From assembly GCA_913775525.1 (NCBI GenBank), contig CAJYLH010000022.1, positions 186,001 to 250,000 on the forward strand: 64,000 nucleotides of DNA, written 5' to 3'. Made by a program: the position numbers and the translations under genes. Each line of letters opens with the position of its first letter. Within the stretch, counting starts at the first letter, position 1. This document shows positions 18,527 through 28,010 of this stretch, piece after piece. The notes under the pieces were generated by a model, which saw nothing but the letters and a program-made list of their open reading frames with translations, made no database searches and was not told the origin of the DNA. The DNA comes from an uncultured Chryseobacterium sp. GTDB taxonomy: Bacteria; Bacteroidota; Bacteroidia; Flavobacteriales; Weeksellaceae.

Positions 18527-20562
18527 ATACACGGTACTTAAAAATTTTTTCCATCCTCATCGTTATTGCTCTCATTTTTGTAGCAAGGCTTTCCTATTTA
18601 CAGCTTTTTACTGACAGGTATGCCCTTAACGCTGCCAATACATCCATAAAAATTGAATACATCATTCCGCAGAGAGGGGTAATCTTTGACAGGAACGGTA
18701 AAATTATGGTGGGGAACCAGCCTGCCTATGAAATCTCTTTTACACAGGCATTGATGAAGCCTGATTTTGATACGGTGGCCTTCTGCAACCTGATGAAGAT
18801 CAGCAAAACCGATTTCATCAACAGAGTTAATGCCATCAAAAAGGAAAAATATTATTCCAAACTGACTCCGATGCCTTTTATTAAGGATCTCAGCAGGGAG
18901 GATATTGCCCGGGTGCAGGAAATTATTTTCAAATATCCGGCGTTCAGCATTGTCTCCAGGCCTCAGCGTCAGTATGAGGTTTCAACTTCCGGAAACCTTC
19001 TGGGTTACACAAGCGAGGTTAATGAGCGCGATATCAAAAAAGATTCTACCTATTATCTTCCCGGAGATTTCATCGGTAAGACTGGGATAGAGAAATCTTA
19101 TGAAAAACAGCTTCGTGGAATCAAAGGCATGAAATACATCCAGAAAGATATCCGGTTAAGGAATATCGGCTCCTATAAAAACGGGTCTCTGGATAAAGAT
19201 GTGGTTACCGGCAAAGATATTACACTCACCATTGACTATGATCTTCAGCGAATGGCCGAAGAGATGCTGGTGAATAAACACGGAGCCATTGTCGCCATTG
19301 ATCCGAATACCGGAGAAATCCTGACCCTTGCTACCGGGCCGGACATTGACCCGAATGTCTTTACCGGACCCAACAAATCTAAAAATTTATACGCTTTATC
19401 AAAAGATACCCTGTACGAGAACAAGCCTACTTTTGACCGCTCACTACAGGCAGCCTATCCTCCCGGATCCACGTTCAAGCTATTGACTGCCCTGGCAGCC
19501 ATGCAAATGGGAGTGATGGATGAAAATACAATATTTCCGTGCGGCGGAGGCTTCAGCTACAGAGGATTAAGGATAAAAGGCCATGGAGGAGCAGATCCAC
19601 TGATTCCATCCATTCAGGTATCCAGCAACTGTTATTTTTCTTATGCCTATCTGGCTATCCTTAATAAATATCCGGGTAACCCATCCAAAGGTGTTGATGA
19701 GTGGAAAGGCATCCTGAACAGCTTCGGCGTAGGGGAGTTCCTGAACAATGACCTTGCCGTTGGGGCAAAAGGAAGGATTCCTTCCGGCGAGTTCTATGAA
19801 AAAAGAATGAAGTCTATCCTGAAGGCAAGTGGTTCAAAAAAAGATTATAAAAACTGGGATCCACTGGCGACCGGTGCCGTGTTTAACGGAATGGGACAGG
19901 GTGATGTCTTGGTGACTCCGCTCCAGCTGGCCAATTATGTGTCGGCCATTGCAAACAAAGGATGGTATTATACGCCACATATCGTGAAAGCTATTGATGG
20001 AAAGAAGAATCCGGATCCGAGATTCACCAAAAAACATAAAACGCTTGTTGATCCTAAACATTTCGATCCCGTGCTGAAAGGGATGGAAGCCGTGGTCCTG
20101 CGGGGAACAGCACATGGGCTGAAATCCAATGATTTTACCCAGCTGGCCAAAACGGGAACAGCACAGGTTCCCCAGGGAAAAGACAACTCCATTTTCGTGC
20201 TGATTGCCCCTGCCGACAAACCTAAAATTGTGGTTGCTGCCGTAATGGAGCACGCCGGCTTTGGAGCAACATGGGCGGGTCCGGCTTGTACCGTGATCGC
20301 AGAAAAGTACATTACAGGAGACCTGAAGAGGGAACACCTATACAAAAAGATGGTTACGTCCAGCTTCATGCCGGAATATAAGCGGCAGTGGATTTCCGAT
20401 CTTAAGCGCAAAGGCCTGTATGTGGAGCCAAAACTGGATTCCGTCCAGCAGAAAAGGATTCAGGACAGCCTGAATTATATTAAAGAACAGAAAGCTAAGT
20501 TGCAGAAAGCAATTACCGACGAAACCAAAAATATTAAAAACACAAAACCGGCGCAACGATGA
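18523..20562 (+). CDS. mrdA: Penicillin-binding protein 2 (elongasome transpeptidase)
   Basis: 679 residues starting at a GTG that overlaps the mreD stop (GTGA). Membrane segment at residues 9-25, then the PBP dimerisation domain (IPQRGVIFDRNG), then transpeptidase motifs STFK (Ser316), SSN (367-369) and KTGTA (543-547). About 75 residues after the catalytic domain are charged and may be disordered. It cross-links lateral-wall peptidoglycan with RodA. Length is typical for Bacteroidota PBP2. Confidence 0.96.
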   Translation: MNTRYLKIFSILIVIALIFVARLSYLQLFTDRYALNAANTSIKIEYIIPQRGVIFDRNGKIMVGNQPAYEISFTQALMKPDFDTVAFCNLMKISKTDFINRVNAIKKEKYYSKLTPMPFIKDLSREDIARVQEIIFKYPAFSIVSRPQRQYEVSTSGNLLGYTSEVNERDIKKDSTYYLPGDFIGKTGIEKSYEKQLRGIKGMKYIQKDIRLRNIGSYKNGSLDKDVVTGKDITLTIDYDLQRMAEEMLVNKHGAIVAIDPNTGEILTLATGPDIDPNVFTGPNKSKNLYALSKDTLYENKPTFDRSLQAAYPPGSTFKLLTALAAMQMGVMDENTIFPCGGGFSYRGLRIKGHGGADPLIPSIQVSSNCYFSYAYLAILNKYPGNPSKGVDEWKGILNSFGVGEFLNNDLAVGAKGRIPSGEFYEKRMKSILKASGSKKDYKNWDPLATGAVFNGMGQGDVLVTPLQLANYVSAIANKGWYYTPHIVKAIDGKKNPDPRFTKKHKTLVDPKHFDPVLKGMEAVVLRGTAHGLKSNDFTQLAKTGTAQVPQGKDNSIFVLIAPADKPKIVVAAVMEHAGFGATWAGPACTVIAEKYITGDLKREHLYKKMVTSSFMPEYKRQWISDLKRKGLYVEPKLDSVQQKRIQDSLNYIKEQKAKLQKAITDETKNIKNTKPAQR

Positions 20563-21788
20563 AATGGATGGAAGGAATAGATAAATTGGGTCTCGGACTG
20601 TATTTCCTGCTGTGCATATTCGCCATTGCCAACATCTACAGTGTGGACCAGAAACTGGGAGAAAAGCAGCTGATGTTTTTCTGTTTTTCTGTATTTGTAG
20701 GTATCGTGATTTTTGTGGGAAGAAGCAAGTTCTTCGAAAATATGTCCGGAATTATTTATATCGGAGGTGTGCTTCTTTTGATAGGGTTATTCCCTTTCGG
20801 TAAGGAAATCCTTGGACAGAAAAACTGGTATAAATTCGGGAGCTTTACCATGCAGCCGGTAGAATTTGCCAAAATAGGAACGGCGCTTATGCTTTCCAAT
20901 TATGTATCCGGTCCGGAATTCAACCTCAGCAATAGAAAATCCCTCTGGACTTCACTGGCTATTATCGGTATTCCCGCAGTGGTTGTGCTGGCCATTCCTG
21001 ATGTTGGATCGATGCTTGTGTTCATTGCTTTTTTTATTGCCCTGTACCGGGAAGGACTGAATGGATTGCTGTTTGCCATAGGGTTTCTGTTTGCTTTTGT
21101 ATTTCTTATTTCCCTGGCAGTACCGCCCTTATATGTAGCAATTGCCATCGTTGTCGTGATAGGGGGCTGGATTGCGATGAATTATTATAAAATGTCATGG
21201 AATGTCATTTCTATTTCCGGGATTGCTGCTTCGGTTTTAATTTTGTGCGGACTGGCATTCGGTTCTCCTTATATCCTGGAAAAGCTTCCGAAACACCAGC
21301 GGGAAAGGATCGAAGTACTGTTTAAAGGAGAAAAAGCGTTCCGGGATACTTCAGGATATAACCTTTTGTATTCTAAAACGGCGATCGGTTCCGGAGGGCT
21401 CTGGGGTAAAGGGTACCGGGAAGGTTCCGTTACACAGGGGAAATTTGTCCCCGAACAGGAAACCGACTACATCTTTTGTACGGTAGGAGAAGAATGGGGC
21501 TTTATAGGAAGCGCCGTCCTGATCCTTTGTTATATGGTCTACATCGGAAGGATCTATTACCTCGCAGAGAGCCAGAAATCCTCATTTAACAGGGTTTTTG
21601 GGTATTGCTTTGCTTCCATCCTGCTGATGCACTTTTCCATCAATTTAGGAATGGTTATGGGCCTTTTCCCTACGGTTGGGATTCCGCTTCCTTATTTCAG
21701 TTACGGAGGGAGTTCACTGCTCGCTTTTTCCATGATGACCTTTATCTTTTTTAAACTGAATTATTCAGATAAGAACAGTCTGGTATAA
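20559..21788 (+). CDS. rodA: Peptidoglycan polymerase RodA
   Basis: 409 residues with about ten membrane segments. This is a SEDS glycosyltransferase that works with PBP2. The family signature PYFSYGGSSLL is near the C-terminus, and the conserved loop with EQETDYIFCTVGEEWGF is present. The start overlaps the mrdA stop (ATGA). It closes the rod-shape operon. Confidence 0.96.
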   Translation: MKWMEGIDKLGLGLYFLLCIFAIANIYSVDQKLGEKQLMFFCFSVFVGIVIFVGRSKFFENMSGIIYIGGVLLLIGLFPFGKEILGQKNWYKFGSFTMQPVEFAKIGTALMLSNYVSGPEFNLSNRKSLWTSLAIIGIPAVVVLAIPDVGSMLVFIAFFIALYREGLNGLLFAIGFLFAFVFLISLAVPPLYVAIAIVVVIGGWIAMNYYKMSWNVISISGIAASVLILCGLAFGSPYILEKLPKHQRERIEVLFKGEKAFRDTSGYNLLYSKTAIGSGGLWGKGYREGSVTQGKFVPEQETDYIFCTVGEEWGFIGSAVLILCYMVYIGRIYYLAESQKSSFNRVFGYCFASILLMHFSINLGMVMGLFPTVGIPLPYFSYGGSSLLAFSMMTFIFFKLNYSDKNSLV

Positions 21789-21860
21789 GCAGGATGTAAG
21801 TAACTTAGTTTCATTTACAGCCACTGCTTTCTGCTAAAAAATAATCATTACCGATTTATC

Positions 21861-22436
21861 ATGAAAGAATTCTACTTTTCAGATCATGAGTTTAAAAATA
21901 CGGATGCATCGGAGCTGCAGAAAGGTGAATATGAACACTGCATTTTCCGGCAGGCTAATTTTGAATATGCTGATCTTTCAGGATTTCGTTTTAACAACTG
22001 CCGGTTTATCCTCTGTAATTTAAGCCTTGCCCGTCTGTCCGGGACCATTTTCAGCGATGTTGTATTTGATGAATGTAAGATGCTGGGCCTTCATTTTGAC
22101 CAGTGCAATCAGTTGGCTCTGTCCGTGGCCTTTCATTCCTGCCTGCTTCACAATGCTGTTTTTTATAAAACATCTCTAAAGAAGACCCTGTTTAGAAATT
22201 CCAAGCTTATGGAGGCTGATTTTTCCGAATGTAATTTGTCCGGAGCGGTATTCACAGGCTGTGATCTTTCCGGAGCGGTTTTCGACCATACGAACCTTGA
22301 AAAAGCTGATTTGAGGTCATCGGTCAACTATTCGATCAACCCTGCTGTAAACAGGCTTAAAAAAGCTAAATTCTCACTCTCCGGTTTACCGGGGCTCCTT
22401 GATGCGCTGGATATCGAAATCGACCGTAATGATTAA
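21861..22436 (+). CDS. Pentapeptide-repeat protein, Qnr/McbG-like size
   Basis: 191 residues built almost wholly of pentapeptide repeats of the A(D/N)LSx and xxFxx types (for example EYADLSGFRF, EADFSECNLSGAVF, KADLRSS). They would form a right-handed quadrilateral beta-helix. It ends in a short helical tail (GLPGLLDALDIEI) that recalls the C-terminal dimerisation tail of Qnr and McbG proteins, which mimic DNA and protect gyrase. Many pentapeptide proteins have other roles, and no quinolone or toxin context is here. It starts 72 bases after rodA and may be read through from it. Confidence 0.75.
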   Translation: MKEFYFSDHEFKNTDASELQKGEYEHCIFRQANFEYADLSGFRFNNCRFILCNLSLARLSGTIFSDVVFDECKMLGLHFDQCNQLALSVAFHSCLLHNAVFYKTSLKKTLFRNSKLMEADFSECNLSGAVFTGCDLSGAVFDHTNLEKADLRSSVNYSINPAVNRLKKAKFSLSGLPGLLDALDIEIDRND

Positions 22437-22522
22437 ATAAATTATTCTGATTTATTCTCAGTAGACTGAATGCTGAGATTGATTACGAATTACGCAAACA
22501 ACATGAATTTTTTAATAAAGAA

Positions 22523-22548
22523 AAAGCCATCACGATCGTGATGGCTTT
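22523..22548. terminator. Bidirectional terminator between pentapeptide and NlpC/P60 genes
   Basis: A perfect 26-base palindrome with the core AGCCATCACGATCGTGATGG lies between two convergent genes. A run on the left and T run on the right are short but present. Confidence 0.75.
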
Positions 22549-22568
22549 ATATGTTTTGACTATTCTGA

Positions 22569-23285
22569 TTAGAAGTTGGTTCCACTGTTAGATGGGGTCA
22601 CTGCAGCAAGGTTGATGTTGTAGGCATCTCCGTTTTCATTGATAACCCTTTTACCGAATCTGTATTTCGGACCCCAGTACGAATCATTCAGTGAGGAAAT
22701 CATGACTCCTTTGGACGTAGCCGCATGAATAAATTTCACTTCACCGTTTTCATCTACACTTTCCACGATCCCTACGTGAGAAATCCTTCTGCCGTGGGAA
22801 AAGAAAATAAGGTCACCTTTCTGAAGGTTTTCTTTTTCAATCTTTTCTCCTTCCTCAGCCTGGGAAGCGGCCACTCTTGGTAAGCTTAAGCCAGCTGCTG
22901 CACCGAATACGGAAAGTACGAATGCCGAACAGTCGATTCCGTTTCTGGTCATTCCCCCGTATCGGTAAGGAGTTCCTATATACGTAGCAGCCTCAGAAAG
23001 GATGCCGTCGATTGTTTTATTATGTTTGATTGCTTTGGCAATCTCAGAGTTCTTAATGGAATTTTTAGCGTTGGCTAAACTGGCTGCTTTCTCTGCCAGA
23101 AAAGAATCAATAAGTCTTTGCTTATCAAGCTCCATTTTCTTCGTGTCAAGAGAAGCAAGTTTGGCATCTGTTTTGTACTCTTTAGTGTAAGTTGCTGGTT
23201 TTGATACCACATAATTGGTTACACAAGATTGTAATGAAACGGTAGAAACAAAAGCAACAAGGTAAAACAAAACTCTTTTCTTCAT
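22569..23285 (-). CDS. NlpC/P60 (C40) peptidoglycan hydrolase lipoprotein
   Basis: 238 residues from the ATG at 23285. The signal peptide ends in the lipobox SLQSC (Cys21). The catalytic domain starts near residue 95: the nucleophile is in NGIDCSAFV (Cys119), the catalytic His in ISHVGIVE (His170), and the third residue in FIHAA (His187). These enzymes cut D-Glu-diaminopimelate bonds in stem peptides. The region between the lipobox and the domain is helical and charged. An upstream in-frame start at 23339 overlaps the promoter box and can be discarded. Confidence 0.9.
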   Translation of the reverse strand: MKKRVLFYLVAFVSTVSLQSCVTNYVVSKPATYTKEYKTDAKLASLDTKKMELDKQRLIDSFLAEKAASLANAKNSIKNSEIAKAIKHNKTIDGILSEAATYIGTPYRYGGMTRNGIDCSAFVLSVFGAAAGLSLPRVAASQAEEGEKIEKENLQKGDLIFFSHGRRISHVGIVESVDENGEVKFIHAATSKGVMISSLNDSYWGPKYRFGKRVINENGDAYNINLAAVTPSNSGTNF

Positions 23286-23338
23286 ATATATTTGATTATC
23301 CGTGTTAGAAAAAGGAATATTTATTTTCAAAAGCAACA

Positions 23339-23346
23339 CAAAAATA
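23339..23346 (-). promoter_or_regulatory. Promoter -7 box of the NlpC/P60 gene
   Basis: TATTTTTG on the minus strand, 53 bases before the ATG at 23285. Confidence 0.5.
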
Positions 23347-23439
23347 TGTATTCCTTATAAAAGGGCTTTAATATGAGTATTTATGCACTTTGTTTTTAAC
23401 ACATTTTAACATATTGCATTAGTATGTTAAAGAAAATTA

Positions 23440-23480
23440 AACCGCTTTAGGCTATTTTTAGCTTATAAGCGGTTTTTTTT
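23440..23480 (+). other. Orphan terminator-like hairpin in a 337-base gene-free stretch
   Basis: Stem AACCGCTT / AAGCGGTT with an inner GCTA/TAGC stem, followed on the plus strand by eight T bases. No plus-strand gene precedes it. It lies between the NlpC/P60 start and the glnN terminator in the stretch 23286-23622. The rest of the stretch is AT-rich and holds only the NlpC promoter box and the glnN terminator. It could end a small plus-strand RNA, or be a decayed remnant. Confidence 0.4.
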
Positions 23481-23570
23481 ATTAAGATTCTTTAACAAAA
23501 TTAATGTATTGGCTTTATCAGTAGGATTTTACATTGATAAACGCCAAGTTCCTGTTTTGTTAAAAAATAA

Positions 23571-23596
23571 AAAAACTCTCCGGACTTTCCGGAGAG
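23571..23596 (-). terminator. Terminator of glnN
   Basis: A perfect 9-base-pair stem (CTCTCCGGA/TCCGGAGAG, loop of 3) is followed on the minus strand by a T-rich run, 27 bases after the glnN stop. Confidence 0.85.
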
Positions 23597-23622
23597 CTAA
23601 CTAATATGGAACTTTACAAACG

Positions 23623-25818
23623 TTATCTTGTAAATAACATTTCTCTGTACTTGGTCATTGGCCAAAGCTCATCATCCACCATCATTTCCAGTGCATCGGA
23701 AGCTTCACGGATCACATCGAACAAAGGCTTAACCTGGTTGCAGTATGCTTCTGCCTGAGCCTGGCTGTCAGACGTTGCTTTTGCGGCCTCTCTGGCCTTG
23801 ATCAGGTCTTCAACGCCTAATTTGATCGTTGCCACATTTTCTGAAATGCTGGTGATCAGGCTCATCTGTTCTTTAGCTAATGGCTTGAACTCAGAATCTC
23901 CAAAGATCTCTTTCAGGCCTTTTACATTTTCAATCAGCCTGTTCTGATAGTTCAGCGCAGACGGGATGATGTGGTTTCTGGCGATATCGCTCAATACTCT
24001 GGCTTCAATATCAATAACCGTTGAATATTTTTCTAATTTGATTTCGTTTCTTGCTTCTACTTCCCTGTGGGTAAATACACCAATCTCTTCATACAGGTCA
24101 AGGAACTTCTGGTCCATTTCTTTTTTCAGGGCTTCCGGAGTGGTTTTAAGGTTATTAAGCCCTCTCTTTTCGGCTTCTCCAGCCCATTCGTCAGAATATC
24201 CGTCTCCTTCAAACATAATGTTTTTACATTGCTTGATGTATTCTCTTAATACATTAAAGATGGCCTCATCTTTTTTCAGTCCGCTTTCAATCAGTGCATC
24301 CACTTCTTTTTTGAATTCGGAAAGCTGTTTTGCAGCGATGGTATTCATTACCGTCATGGATTCTGCACAGTTGGCAGAAGACCCTACCGCTCTGATCTCA
24401 AATTTGTTTCCTGTGAACGCAAATGGGGATGTTCTGTTTCGGTCTGTATTGTCAAGAAGGATTTCCGGAATTTTTCCTACAACATTTAATTTAAGGTCTG
24501 TCTTCTCTTCCGGAGAAAGTTTTCCGCTTTTTACTTTTTCAAGTTCTTCCAGCACTCTGAACAGCTGGCTTCCGATAAATACGGAAATGATTGCCGGCGG
24601 AGCTTCGTTGGCTCCCAGTCTGTGATCGTTGCTTGCCGAAGCGATACTTGCTCTTAAAAGGTCGGCATATTCATGAACAGCTTTAATCGTGTTCACAAAG
24701 AAAGTAAGGAACTGTAAGTTTTTCTTAGGGTTTTTTCCAGGGCTTAAGAGATTTTCTCCCGTATCGGTAGCCAGGGACCAGTTGTTATGCTTACCGCTTC
24801 CGTTTACGCCTGCGAAAGGCTTTTCATGGAACAGGATATGGAAGTGGTGCCTGTGGGCAATTCTCGCCATAATGTCCATCAGCAAAGAATTATGGTCTAC
24901 CGCAACGTTAACTTCTTCAAACATCGGAGCCAGCTCAAACTGGTTAGGGGCTACTTCATTGTGTCTTGTCGTTACCGGGATTCCCAGTTTCATACATTCC
25001 ACTTCAAGCTCCATCATGAAGTTCATCACTCGGGTAGGAATAGATCCGAAGTAATGGTCATCCAGCTGCTGTCCTTTAGCAGGAGAGTGTCCCAAAAGGG
25101 TTTTTCCTGTAAGGACAAGGTCCGGACGTGATTGGTATAAGGCAGAGTCAACAAGGAAATATTCCTGTTCCCAGCCTAGTGTAGGGGTTACTTTCGTTAC
25201 ATTTTTGTCAAAATACTGCATTACTTCAGTCGCCGCCTCGTCTACTGCATTCAAAGCTCTTAAAAGAGGTGCTTTGTAATCCAGGGTTTCTCCTGTATAA
25301 GAAATGAAAATAGAAGGGATGCAAAGGGTTGTTCCCATAATGAATGCTGGGGAAGTAGGGTCCCATGCCGTATATCCTCTGGCCTCAAAAGTATTTCTGA
25401 TACCCCCGTTAGGGAAAGAAGATGCATCCGGCTCCTGCTGGATCAGCATGCCTCCGCTGAATCTCTCAATAGCTCTTCCGCCTTCTATAGGGCTGAAGAA
25501 TGAATCGTGCTTTTCTGCCGTACTCCCGGTCAAAGGCTGAAACCAGTGCGTATAATGGGTCACTCCTTTGCTCATGGCCCAGTCTTTCATGGCTACAGCT
25601 ACCTGGTCTGCAATATGCCTCTGGATTTTAGTGCCTTTTTTGATCGCATCTATGATCGAAGTAAAAGCTTCTTTAGTCAGGTATTCTCTCATGGTTTCTT
25701 CCGAAAACACATTCTGGCAGAATAACTCTGATAATTTAGCAGGTACCTCAACAGAATTATCTCTTCTGAAGTCTTTAAAAGGTAAGGTTTCTAACGCTTT
25801 GAATCGTAAAGTTGACAT
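23623..25818 (-). CDS. glnN: Glutamine synthetase type III
   Basis: 731 residues, the length of the GSIII class found in Bacteroidota and cyanobacteria rather than the 470-residue GSI. It makes glutamine from glutamate and ammonia. Seen in order: the GSIII N-terminal region with GRAIERFSGGMLIQQEP, the metal-binding segment ELAPMFEEVNVAVDHN, and the ATP-grasp-like signature HEKPFAGVNGSGKHNNWS. The C-terminal 150 residues are helical. It stands alone with its own promoter and terminator, and no glnK or amtB is nearby. Confidence 0.97.
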   Translation of the reverse strand: MSTLRFKALETLPFKDFRRDNSVEVPAKLSELFCQNVFSEETMREYLTKEAFTSIIDAIKKGTKIQRHIADQVAVAMKDWAMSKGVTHYTHWFQPLTGSTAEKHDSFFSPIEGGRAIERFSGGMLIQQEPDASSFPNGGIRNTFEARGYTAWDPTSPAFIMGTTLCIPSIFISYTGETLDYKAPLLRALNAVDEAATEVMQYFDKNVTKVTPTLGWEQEYFLVDSALYQSRPDLVLTGKTLLGHSPAKGQQLDDHYFGSIPTRVMNFMMELEVECMKLGIPVTTRHNEVAPNQFELAPMFEEVNVAVDHNSLLMDIMARIAHRHHFHILFHEKPFAGVNGSGKHNNWSLATDTGENLLSPGKNPKKNLQFLTFFVNTIKAVHEYADLLRASIASASNDHRLGANEAPPAIISVFIGSQLFRVLEELEKVKSGKLSPEEKTDLKLNVVGKIPEILLDNTDRNRTSPFAFTGNKFEIRAVGSSANCAESMTVMNTIAAKQLSEFKKEVDALIESGLKKDEAIFNVLREYIKQCKNIMFEGDGYSDEWAGEAEKRGLNNLKTTPEALKKEMDQKFLDLYEEIGVFTHREVEARNEIKLEKYSTVIDIEARVLSDIARNHIIPSALNYQNRLIENVKGLKEIFGDSEFKPLAKEQMSLITSISENVATIKLGVEDLIKAREAAKATSDSQAQAEAYCNQVKPLFDVIREASDALEMMVDDELWPMTKYREMLFTR

Positions 25819-25840
25819 ATGAGTTTGATTTTTTATGGGG

Positions 25841-25848
25841 CAAATTTA
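25841..25848 (-). promoter_or_regulatory. Promoter -7 box of glnN
   Basis: TAAATTTG on the minus strand, 22 bases before the ATG. Confidence 0.6.
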
Positions 25849-26176
25849 CAAAAAAAATGAATTGAAAATATTTTGGCCCTAAAAAATAAGGGGGTCTGCA
25901 ATAATTTTATGATATTTTAAGCTTTATAAAATGTTGACGCAGATGTGATCTGCAGTTTATAGCTTTTGCCAAAAAAAAGTGATCCATTATATATATAAGG
26001 TGTGCTATAATCATATATACTAATAAGTATGATATACCCGGCATCGCAATAGTACATCATCTATTCTAAAAATGTGGTATTCATCATATTACATTTGCGT
26101 GAATTGAATCTTTATATAATGCTTATGTTAAGCGGCTTATTAAAAGATACTTAAAACAAATTAGGCGGAGATTTTG
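25849..26176. other. Gene-free divergent region between glnN and the DUF6909-like gene
   Basis: AT-rich, with runs of TATATA near 25990-26030. I see no ORF, RNA fold or repeat to name. It probably holds upstream control sites for both divergent genes. Confidence 0.5.
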
Positions 26177-26184
26177 TATATTTG
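26177..26184 (+). promoter_or_regulatory. Promoter -7 box of the DUF6909-like gene
   Basis: TATATTTG. Transcription would begin just after it, so the in-frame TTG at 26182 cannot be the start and the ATG at 26200 is chosen. Confidence 0.6.
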
Positions 26185-26199
26185 TGTGAAATTTACAGT

Positions 26200-27888
26200 A
26201 TGACAAATTCCAGAGCCAGAGAAACAACGGAAGCTATCGAACGTTTGTATATTTCTATGAGGCACCTCTTTTACAGAGGTTTTTTCAAACCTGCCGGTGT
26301 TTCGGGGGAGACCATCAGAAATTTGTTGAAAATCATTAATCCGGAAATTTACGGAAGCATGAACATTGCCAGTAAGCTCGAGCTGAACGGTTTGATGTAT
26401 GTGCTGGACAGGCTTCCTGAAGGCATTGAAGAATGCGCATTCATCCACCTTACTTCAGATGAAGGTTTTGATAAAGGAAGTTTTGAACCGATTGTCCCTA
26501 AAAAAAGAAGGAGAAACTGTTACAGGATTGATGAGCATCAGATGAATATTGAAGTGCTGCTTGGCCGTTCCGAAATCTACGATATCCTTACCCACCTTAC
26601 CTTCCTGTTCATAGAGGCAGATAAGATCAGGAATCTCGCCTTCATCCAGGAAGAGAACTGGAAACCGACCAGGGCATTCAAAATCATTGAAGAAGTGGTT
26701 AAAGGAGAAAAGAAATTCAGCAGGAAAGAAAAAGAAGTAGCGCTGATCCACCTTTCTTCTCTAATAGGAAGGACTTTCGACGAAACCCTGATGGCATACA
26801 ATACCTTTGGGGATGATGATAATCCGGACCGTCTTTTCAAAATTATTTACAACCTGGGGAAAGTAAGCCTCGAAGATGCCAAACAGGCCCGTGAGCGGGA
26901 AATTCATTTCAGCTCCATCCTGAGGGAAAGGGTAGGGCACCATTACTTTGGAGAGAAATGGGCCAATAAAGTTAAGGAAGTCCTGTTTGACAATGATCTT
27001 CATATGCGTCCTCTCCACATTATTTCCGCTAATATGCATTCTGTGAAGAATGTACTGTATGCCAACAATGCGCTGAAGAAAAAGCAGCATCATGATATAG
27101 ATTATAAACTGTACGAAGATATCTCCAATAAGAAGGACTTGCGAGACAAAGTGCTGAAATATGCACTGGAGGAAGGAATGATCTATATTGATGATAAAAG
27201 CGGGAGCAATATCGATGTACAGATTATCGATCTAAGCAAAACCGACTTGAAGAATACGCCGTTCAGCGACAGTAAATTTGGCGGTGATGATGTCGTGCTG
27301 GTCTTCGACTATGCTTTCGGAGAGCAGGCGTTTGAGGTAATGGATGAATTGCTGAGGCCATTTGACCATAAAGGTGAAATCTACATGATGAAAGTGAAGT
27401 CTGTTTCCATCATGGGAAAAGCAGGTATCCTTGCCGGTGGCAAAGGAGACATTATGATCCCTACTTCGCATATCTTTGAAGGGACGGCAGATAACTATCC
27501 TTTTGAAAATGCCTTGTCCCTGGATGATTTTGAAGATGATGAACTGCAGGCTTTTGAAGGATCCATGATTACCGTGCTGGGAACATCTTTGCAAAACCGT
27601 GATATCCTTTCCTATTTCATGAATACTTCGTGGAAGGCCATCGGGCTGGAAATGGAGGGGGCGCACTACCAGAAAGCCATTCAGGTAGCCTCAAAAATCA
27701 GGCATCACATCACTCCGGATCTGTTTGTCTGCTACGCCTATTACGCATCAGATAATCCGCTGGAAACCGGAAGTACCCTGTCTTCGGGTGGTTTAGGACT
27801 TACCGGGGTGAAACCGACTTACCTGATTACCGTAAGGATTCTTGATAAAATCCTGAATGGAAACAGGAAAGCCATCAATAATGCCTAA
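26200..27888 (+). CDS. DUF6909-like protein with nucleoside-phosphorylase-like C-terminal half
   Basis: 562 residues, no signal peptide, so cytosolic. The N-terminal half is helical and charged, with no motif I know. From about residue 345 the pattern matches the purine nucleoside phosphorylase/nucleosidase superfamily: VVLVFDYAFGEQAFEV, SIMGKAGILAGGKGDIMIPT, and IGLEMEGAHYQKAI near residues 481-494. The last holds the MEGA signature whose Met-Glu contacts the ribose in that family. A further PLETGSTLSSGG segment precedes the C-terminus. I recall NCBI naming such proteins DUF6909, without function. It may be an AMP nucleosidase-like enzyme or a nucleotide sensor. It stands alone between its promoter and a strong terminator. 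Confidence 0.65.
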   Translation: MTNSRARETTEAIERLYISMRHLFYRGFFKPAGVSGETIRNLLKIINPEIYGSMNIASKLELNGLMYVLDRLPEGIEECAFIHLTSDEGFDKGSFEPIVPKKRRRNCYRIDEHQMNIEVLLGRSEIYDILTHLTFLFIEADKIRNLAFIQEENWKPTRAFKIIEEVVKGEKKFSRKEKEVALIHLSSLIGRTFDETLMAYNTFGDDDNPDRLFKIIYNLGKVSLEDAKQAREREIHFSSILRERVGHHYFGEKWANKVKEVLFDNDLHMRPLHIISANMHSVKNVLYANNALKKKQHHDIDYKLYEDISNKKDLRDKVLKYALEEGMIYIDDKSGSNIDVQIIDLSKTDLKNTPFSDSKFGGDDVVLVFDYAFGEQAFEVMDELLRPFDHKGEIYMMKVKSVSIMGKAGILAGGKGDIMIPTSHIFEGTADNYPFENALSLDDFEDDELQAFEGSMITVLGTSLQNRDILSYFMNTSWKAIGLEMEGAHYQKAIQVASKIRHHITPDLFVCYAYYASDNPLETGSTLSSGGLGLTGVKPTYLITVRILDKILNGNRKAINNA

Positions 27889-27910
27889 ACAGTATTTTTA
27901 AACTGATTAT

Positions 27911-27945
27911 AAAAGCCTCAAATGTAAAACGTTTGAGGCTTTTTT
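27911..27945. terminator. Terminator after the DUF6909-like gene
   Basis: A perfect 12-base-pair stem (AAAAGCCTCAAA with TTTGAGGCTTTT) followed by T bases, 23 bases after the stop. Confidence 0.85.
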
Positions 27946-28010
27946 ATCACTACTCGATGTCAGTTTAGCCGAATACAGCCTCAGATTATTATCTTTAAGA
28001 AAATAAAAAA

